A DNA stretch of 10,461 nucleotides. Source: Bacteroidales bacterium (GTDB lineage Bacteria; Bacteroidota; Bacteroidia; Bacteroidales; UBA7960). The notes under the pieces are model-generated. The model worked only from the letters and a program-made list of their open reading frames with translations. It ran no database searches and was not told the origin of the DNA. Location of the stretch: assembly GCA_003554665.1 (NCBI GenBank), contig PWGY01000268.1:1-10461 (forward strand), read 5' to 3'. Position 1 is the first letter of the stretch. Every line of letters begins with the position of its first letter. The translations under genes and the position numbers were made by a program. Positions 7,340 to 10,461 of the stretch are shown one piece after another.

Positions 7340-8164
7340 TTAACCGCTCGCTTTATCCTCCACTTTTTCCGTTAATCCCAAAGCTTCTTGCAGGAGTTCT
7401 GTAAAGTAATAAACCGGCAATACCGGCTCGCCATCAGCATTTTTGTCCTGAAGCTCTATCAGGTTGTAATGGCAGAGCGGACAGGCATTGATAATGGCTT
7501 CAGCTCCATGGCGCAAAGCTGAGTTGACAATCTTTTCTACCATTCCGGTTGCAATGTCTTCATTATTCACAGAAAGGTAGACTCCACAACATTCAGTCCG
7601 GTAAGGATAGTCCACTGCTTCTGCACCCAGGGCTTCGATGAAGTCTTCCATGATGCTGGGATCCTCCGCATTGTCAAACTCCATAACCTTACCTGGCCGA
7701 AGCAGCAGGCACCCGTAGTAGGCCGCTACTTTACGCCCCTCCAGGGGTTGCTTTACTTTTTCTGCCAACTTCTCGAAACCAAAATCATCCCGCAGCATTT
7801 CCAGGTAGTGGATTACTTCACCCTGGCCGGAGTAATATTCCTCTAACTCCAGGTAGTTGTTGGCTTTGTCACGAACTTCCTCATTGGTTTTCATCACGTG
7901 GTTGGCCCTCTTAATCACGTGATGGCAGGCCGCGCAAAGGGTGACCAGTTTTTCACCTGCTTCTGCAGTAGCTGCGAGGCTGCGCACGGAGGACAAATAA
8001 CTGGCAATTTCGTCGGTGGAAAGGGGGAATACCGCCCCACAACACTGCCATTCATCCTGCTCAGCCAGTTCAATCCCCAGCGCTTCAGCAGATTTCAAAG
8101 CTGATTCATCCAGAACGGTAGCCGTTGTTTTTAAGGTACAGCCCGGATAGTAACTATAGCGCAC
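7340..8164 (-). CDS. hdrB: HdrB: catalytic subunit of heterodisulfide reductase (double CCG domain)
   Basis: With the start chosen here it has 274 residues. It has two intact CCG (DUF224) motifs: YPGC, then QCCG, then CAAC; and YYGC, then ECCG, then CPLC. The spacing is about 31-39 residues between C and CC and 34 between CC and CxxC. In methanogen HdrB these cysteines hold two non-cubane [4Fe-4S] clusters that reduce the CoM-S-S-CoB disulfide. Bacteria lack that substrate; DsrC has been proposed in sulfate reducers, and the partner here is unknown. The frame stays open to GTG 8213-8215, but that codon is inside the ribosome binding site GAAAGGAGGTGA (8223-8212) and cannot be served by it. 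The family start (M/V)RYSYYPGC begins at GTG 8162-8164, beyond a hairpin. I prefer that start; 8215 remains possible and would add 17 residues. First gene of the operon. Confidence 0.92.
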   Translation of the reverse strand: MRYSYYPGCTLKTTATVLDESALKSAEALGIELAEQDEWQCCGAVFPLSTDEIASYLSSVRSLAATAEAGEKLVTLCAACHHVIKRANHVMKTNEEVRDKANNYLELEEYYSGQGEVIHYLEMLRDDFGFEKLAEKVKQPLEGRKVAAYYGCLLLRPGKVMEFDNAEDPSIMEDFIEALGAEAVDYPYRTECCGVYLSVNNEDIATGMVEKIVNSALRHGAEAIINACPLCHYNLIELQDKNADGEPVLPVYYFTELLQEALGLTEKVEDKASG

Positions 8165-8223
8165 TGATACTTGCCTGGTTTCCAAAATAACGTTATACGG
8201 AAACCAGGCCTTCACCTCCTTTC
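8165..8223 (-). promoter_or_regulatory. hdrB translation initiation region with a hairpin between Shine-Dalgarno and start
   Basis: On the minus strand a 12-base match to the 16S rRNA 3' end, GAAAGGAGGTGA (8223-8212), is followed two bases later by a perfect 11-bp inverted repeat, GCCTGGTTTCC (8209-8199) with GGAAACCAGGC (8183-8173). Its 15-nt loop contains the palindrome ATAACGTTAT (8187-8196). Eight bases later comes the likely start GTG 8164-8162. Linear distance from the end of the Shine-Dalgarno sequence to the start is 47 bases; with the hairpin folded it is about 10. There is no T-run after the stem, so it is not a terminator. It might also be a repressor site in DNA. Confidence 0.65.
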
Positions 8224-8918
8224 AAATGCTTATGATTAAAAAATCGCCGGAGTGCATTTATAAATTTTAGAATAAACACCCCCCTGCACAAAAACATTGT
8301 AACAGTTTTACATATATTCGACGCCGAAAAGCCAATTCCTTTTAAATATTAAAATCTTTTTTATAAATTTTATAAATCATTTTCATCCAGAACCTTTCTA
8401 TTATCTTAAGCCGAAAGGGGGCTTATAATATTTAGAAATCAAGCATCCTGGAGCAGTGTATCAGGCTCTTGCTTTTCAACTCTTGTGACAGAAATGGCAA
8501 AATGTTGTAACTTTGCACGGCGACACTGAAAAATCTAATGGTTCTGGCTTGTCCAGGCTGAGTTTAGATAATGAAAATAGCACTTCTCTACCTGCAGGTT
8601 TGCCTGCTGGTCAATGAAGTGCTATCAGTCTTAATATAAAGCATAGCAGAAGCATTTTTTTTAAGGAAAGCTGACCTGAGCCAGGTAAGAAGTAAAAAAG
8701 TTGAATCCATGTTGCAACTACGATTTGAGGTATGTACCAAAAATTAACAAAGAAGGAATACTGTAATTCATTTCAATTGATTGCCGGTAATGCTAGAAAG
8801 GTGACGGAAGGATTGTTGAAGATAAACGAACCTGGCCAGGCCAGCACACCTTGGCTACGGTTAATTCTTCCCCCATATAACAGAACAAAGTAATAACTAA
8901 AAAGCCTGCTTCCACTTC
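8224..8918. other. Intergenic region of about 0.7 kb between hdrB and acuA, no recognisable gene
   Basis: No open frame here has both a start and a ribosome binding site. An unbroken 42-codon stretch at 8489-8614 (+) lacks a start and matches no family I recognise; it may be a gene remnant. The part nearest hdrB (8224-8400) is AT-rich and should hold the operon promoter, but I found no clear TTGACA/TATAAT pair on the minus strand. A small inverted repeat, TGTAA-N5-TTACA (8298-8312), lies about 75 bases before the hdrB ribosome binding site and could be an operator. TAAGCC/GGCTTA near 8408-8427 forms a short hairpin. The most conspicuous structure is the hairpin at 8577-8625, listed separately. 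No clear terminator follows acuA. Confidence 0.6.
8577..8625. repeat. Long imperfect hairpin (inverted repeat) of unknown role
   Basis: A perfect 10-bp outer stem ATAGCACTTC (8577-8586) with GAAGTGCTAT (8616-8625) encloses a 3x4 internal loop. Next come ACC/GGT, a T-T mismatch, and GCAGG (8594-8598) with CCTGC (8603-8607) around a TTTG loop. On the minus strand the stem is followed by TTTCATTATC, so it might weakly terminate acuA transcription, though it lies about 290 bases past the acuA stop. On the plus strand T8 occurs only at 8655-8662. It may instead be part of a small RNA or a mobile-element end. Confidence 0.6.
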
Positions 8919-9590
8919 TTAAAACATCCGATTAGATGAGGTACAGTGAGTCAGGAAAGCCTCTTTGCTTTCCCGGGAAACATTTTCTCCCATACGAACC
9001 ATCAGCATATTTGCCAGGTGCTCTCTTATTTCGGGATCAGCAGTATGTTCCACCTGGAAGCCATATTTGCCCAGCATACCCTTCATCATATCCCGGTATC
9101 CCCAGGGTGACTTGTTTGAGTTGCAGAGATCCCAGCAGTGAATGGTCTGTATATTCATCACAATTTTATCATTAAAATAAGCATATTGTTCATTGTCAAA
9201 AAGAGACTTAAAGAAAGCTGAAGACACACCGCTACCCCTCCATGAAGGGGCAATCTCCAACCCACCAAGCTCCACGAGCCCCTTGACCCCGGCATTTTTC
9301 CACCAGGGAAAATCAGGATCATGGAATGTAACGTAACCAATAATTGTTTCCTCGAACCGGGCGATGAAAACCATTCCATCCGGATCCCCGGCTAAAGTCT
9401 CCAGCGCTATTTTTTGTTTTTGCGCCGGACGGAAATTATTCAGGCTTTCACAAAAAGATAGTTGCCGCAGGTGCTCGAATGTAACGGGGCCTTCGAACTG
9501 AACTGTTCCCTGATCTGTTGTCAGGGTGTTCTGCACAGGATAACTGTTAGCTATGCCTTGAGAGCATTCGCCCAGCAAATAAAGACTCAT
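8919..9590 (-). CDS. acuA: AcuA-like GNAT-family lysine acetyltransferase
   Basis: The 223-residue GNAT protein resembles AcuA of Bacillus subtilis, which acetylates and inactivates acetyl-CoA synthetase. Shared features are FEGPV near residue 32, a NNFRPAQKQK segment (51-60), the ARF..TIIGYVTFHDPDFPWW strand region (77-97), and the acetyl-CoA-binding motif LEIAPSWRGSGVSSAFF (111-127) with R118, G119 and G121. Further matches are CWDL (152-155), WGYRDMM (163-169) and DPEIREHLANMLMVRMGENVS near the C-terminus. The frame is open to GTG 9597-9599, but that GTG lies inside the ribosome binding site AGAAGGTGA. ATG 9588-9590 follows at normal spacing and is the better start. It is transcribed away from an AMP-forming acyl-CoA synthetase, as acuA is from acsA in Bacillus. 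No acuB or acuC (deacetylase) follows. Its target is inferred, not shown. Confidence 0.88.
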   Translation of the reverse strand: MSLYLLGECSQGIANSYPVQNTLTTDQGTVQFEGPVTFEHLRQLSFCESLNNFRPAQKQKIALETLAGDPDGMVFIARFEETIIGYVTFHDPDFPWWKNAGVKGLVELGGLEIAPSWRGSGVSSAFFKSLFDNEQYAYFNDKIVMNIQTIHCWDLCNSNKSPWGYRDMMKGMLGKYGFQVEHTADPEIREHLANMLMVRMGENVSRESKEAFLTHCTSSNRMF

Positions 9591-9645
9591 TTCAGTCACC
9601 TTCTAAAACTTAAATTTATTATATTCTTTTGAACCTGCTGGTTAT

Positions 9646-9674
9646 ATTATATACGAAGCAGGGCCAACTTTCAA
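9646..9674 (-). promoter_or_regulatory. Sigma-A-type promoter of acuA
   Basis: On the minus strand TTGAAA (9674-9669) and TATAAT (9651-9646) are separated by exactly 17 bases, 55 bases before the acuA start. The -10 box matches the consensus fully and the -35 box at five of six positions. Confidence 0.8.
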
Positions 9675-10002
9675 CAAGAGGAAAGGAAGTTCTAATTTTC
9701 TATTTTTTTGCATGGAAATGAAAACTTCGCTTCCGCTTCTGACGCGGTTGCTCTTCGAGAAATGTTCCAGGATCGTGCATCATCTCCACGATTTGGTGGT
9801 GAAGCGCTAAGAGCAGGCCGCAGACCAAGCAGGCAGGCCATATTGACAAACAAATCACAAATTTGTTATTATTTGAAATACAGCAAACAATTACTCCCAA
9901 TACTGACATCAGCTCACTCTTCACACCGCCATTACTCACCGCACAGGCATGCAGCTTTGACTAACCTCTTTTTTTGCTGGCCTTCGGGCAAATCAAACTC
10001 TT
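9675..10002. other. Divergent intergenic region with a long leader for the acyl-CoA synthetase gene
   Basis: Two overlapping open frames, 9708-10004 (+) and 9700-9939 (-), cover most of this stretch. Neither has a ribosome binding site or a recognisable domain, and the promoter at 9843-9872 lies within both. From that promoter the transcript would carry a leader of about 150 nt, with a T7 run near 9969-9975 and a small GCC-TTCG-GGC hairpin near 9981-9990. I recognise no riboswitch or T-box motif in it. Confidence 0.5.
9843..9872 (+). promoter_or_regulatory. Sigma-A-type promoter of the acyl-CoA synthetase gene, with a palindrome in its spacer
   Basis: TTGACA (9843-9848) and TATTAT (9867-9872) are separated by 18 bases. 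The -35 box matches fully and the -10 box at five of six positions. The spacer contains the perfect 10-bp palindrome ACAAATTTGT (9857-9866), ending right at the -10 box, where a bound repressor would block RNA polymerase. The regulator is unknown. Confidence 0.7.
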
Positions 10003-10034
10003 AAGGAGGTGCAAACGCCGATTTTTGGCGCATG
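10003..10034 (+). promoter_or_regulatory. Acyl-CoA synthetase translation initiation region with a hairpin between Shine-Dalgarno and start
   Basis: A strong Shine-Dalgarno sequence AAGGAGGTG (10003-10011) is 20 bases from the first ATG (10032-10034), about three times the normal spacing. Bases 10016-10030 form a hairpin: CGCC (10016-10019) with GGCG (10027-10030), extendable by a G-U and an A-U pair to a 3-nt loop. Removing the hairpin leaves CAAA plus C, an optimal five-base spacer. The GTG inside the Shine-Dalgarno sequence opens only an eight-codon frame ending at TGA 10033-10035, so it is not an alternative start for this gene. Confidence 0.65.
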
Positions 10035-10461
10035 AACATGAAAGGAGAAACCTATTACACACCACTGACCCCGCTTAATTTTTTGGTCCGCAGTGCAGCT
10101 GTTTTCCCGGAAAAAACTGCCGTCGTGTATAAGGATAACAGGTATTCGTATCAGGAGTTTTACGAGCGTGTAAACTGCCTGGCCTCAGCCCTGCAAAATG
10201 AAGGTATTGAAAAAGGAGACCGGGTCGCGTTCCTGTCACCCAACATCCCTCCCCTTTTGGAAGCCCACTATGGAGTCCCCCTGGCCGGGGCCATACTGGT
10301 GGCTATTAACATCCGCCTGGCCCCCAGGGAAATTTTGTATATCCTGAATCACTCCGGGGCGAAAATGCTGTTTGTAGACACCGCCTTTGCCAAGCTGATT
10401 GAACCGATCAAAGAAGAACTTGAAGCGACAAAAAAGTTTGTTTTGATCATCGATGAAGAAG
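10032..10461 (+). CDS. AMP-forming acyl-CoA synthetase (3' partial)
   Basis: The first 143 codons of a gene that runs off the window. The N-terminus begins MNMKGETYYTPLTPLNFLV, followed by the usual opening of the acyl-adenylate-forming (ANL) superfamily: FPEKTAVVYKDNRYSYQEF, then GIEKGDRVAFLSPNIPPLLE, then a YGVPLAGAILVAINIRL segment and a further conserved HSGAKMLFVD. These features match medium/long-chain fatty-acyl-CoA ligases better than acetyl-CoA synthetase, but substrate cannot be assigned because the ATP-binding loop and A8-A10 motifs are outside the window. It would activate a carboxylic acid to its CoA thioester through an acyl-AMP. A second in-frame ATG at 10038 is possible but has no ribosome binding site. 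The gene is divergent from acuA, which suggests its catalytic lysine may be acetylated. Confidence 0.87.
   Translation, partial: MNMKGETYYTPLTPLNFLVRSAAVFPEKTAVVYKDNRYSYQEFYERVNCLASALQNEGIEKGDRVAFLSPNIPPLLEAHYGVPLAGAILVAINIRLAPREILYILNHSGAKMLFVDTAFAKLIEPIKEELEATKKFVLIIDEE

Noticed and set aside
8165..8215. GTG at 8215 as the hdrB start
   Set aside because: The codon is part of the Shine-Dalgarno sequence itself, and the extra 17 residues are encoded by an inverted repeat and do not fit the HdrB N-terminus. Kept as a lower-probability alternative.
9591..9599. GTG at 9599 as the acuA start
   Set aside because: It lies inside the AGAAGGTGA ribosome binding site; ATG 9588-9590 is at normal distance.
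9700..10004. Two overlapping open frames (9708-10004 + and 9700-9939 -) as genes between acuA and the synthetase
   Set aside because: Neither has a ribosome binding site or a recognisable domain; a strong promoter lies inside them, and they overlap each other on opposite strands.
1..10461. CRISPR array, insertion sequence with transposase, tRNA or rRNA
   Set aside because: No regularly spaced repeats, no transposase-like open frame and no recognisable structural RNA gene were seen on either strand.

Overview
The window looks like part of a chromosome of a strictly anaerobic Gram-positive bacterium. The closest general match is the Peptococcaceae/Desulfotomaculum-Pelotomaculum type of Firmicute. 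The reasons are very strong GGAGG-type ribosome binding sites, GTG and TTG starts beside ATG, moderate GC, a stalk-domain (copper amine oxidase N-like) secreted protein, an AcuA-type acetyltransferase, and a complete Flx-Hdr electron-transfer operon. This placement is inference; no rRNA or other marker gene is present.

Layout. Positions 1-165 (+) hold the 3' end of a gene whose product resembles the C-terminus of HD-GYP proteins. A hairpin terminator at about 188-230 separates it from a convergent gene (304-1197, -) for an exported stalk-domain/PrcB-like protein ending in a hexanucleotide-encoded (Gln-Asp)8 tail. Between 1198 and 1497 is a gene-free stretch with nested inverted repeats (1326-1455). 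A textbook terminator (1492-1529) then closes the main operon.

The main operon runs on the minus strand from about 8220 down to 1566 in the order hdrB-hdrC-hdrA-flxD-flxC-flxB-flxA. It encodes a soluble NADH dehydrogenase/heterodisulfide-reductase complex. FlxA should oxidise NADH. FlxB, FlxC and FlxD (MvhD-like) should relay electrons to the flavin of HdrA, where bifurcation is expected to send one electron toward ferredoxin and one through HdrC to HdrB. HdrB has two intact CCG motifs and would reduce a disulfide of unknown identity. All metal-binding cysteines I could check are present. The last four genes are translationally coupled by overlaps or a short gap, whereas hdrB, hdrC and hdrA are separated by about 60-nt gaps.

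Positions 8216-8918 hold no recognisable gene but contain a long imperfect hairpin (8577-8625) and an AT-rich region upstream of hdrB. Next come an acuA-like lysine acetyltransferase (8919-9590, -) and, divergently, an AMP-forming acyl-CoA synthetase (10032 to the window edge, +). Each has a recognisable sigma-A-type promoter in the shared 440-bp intergenic region. This arrangement recalls the divergent acuABC/acsA pair of Bacillus subtilis.

The most unusual signal is at two start sites, hdrB and the acyl-CoA synthetase gene. In both, a near-perfect Shine-Dalgarno sequence lies much too far from the plausible start codon, and the intervening bases form a hairpin that would bring the two together. 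Both may use a structure-bridged ribosome binding site.
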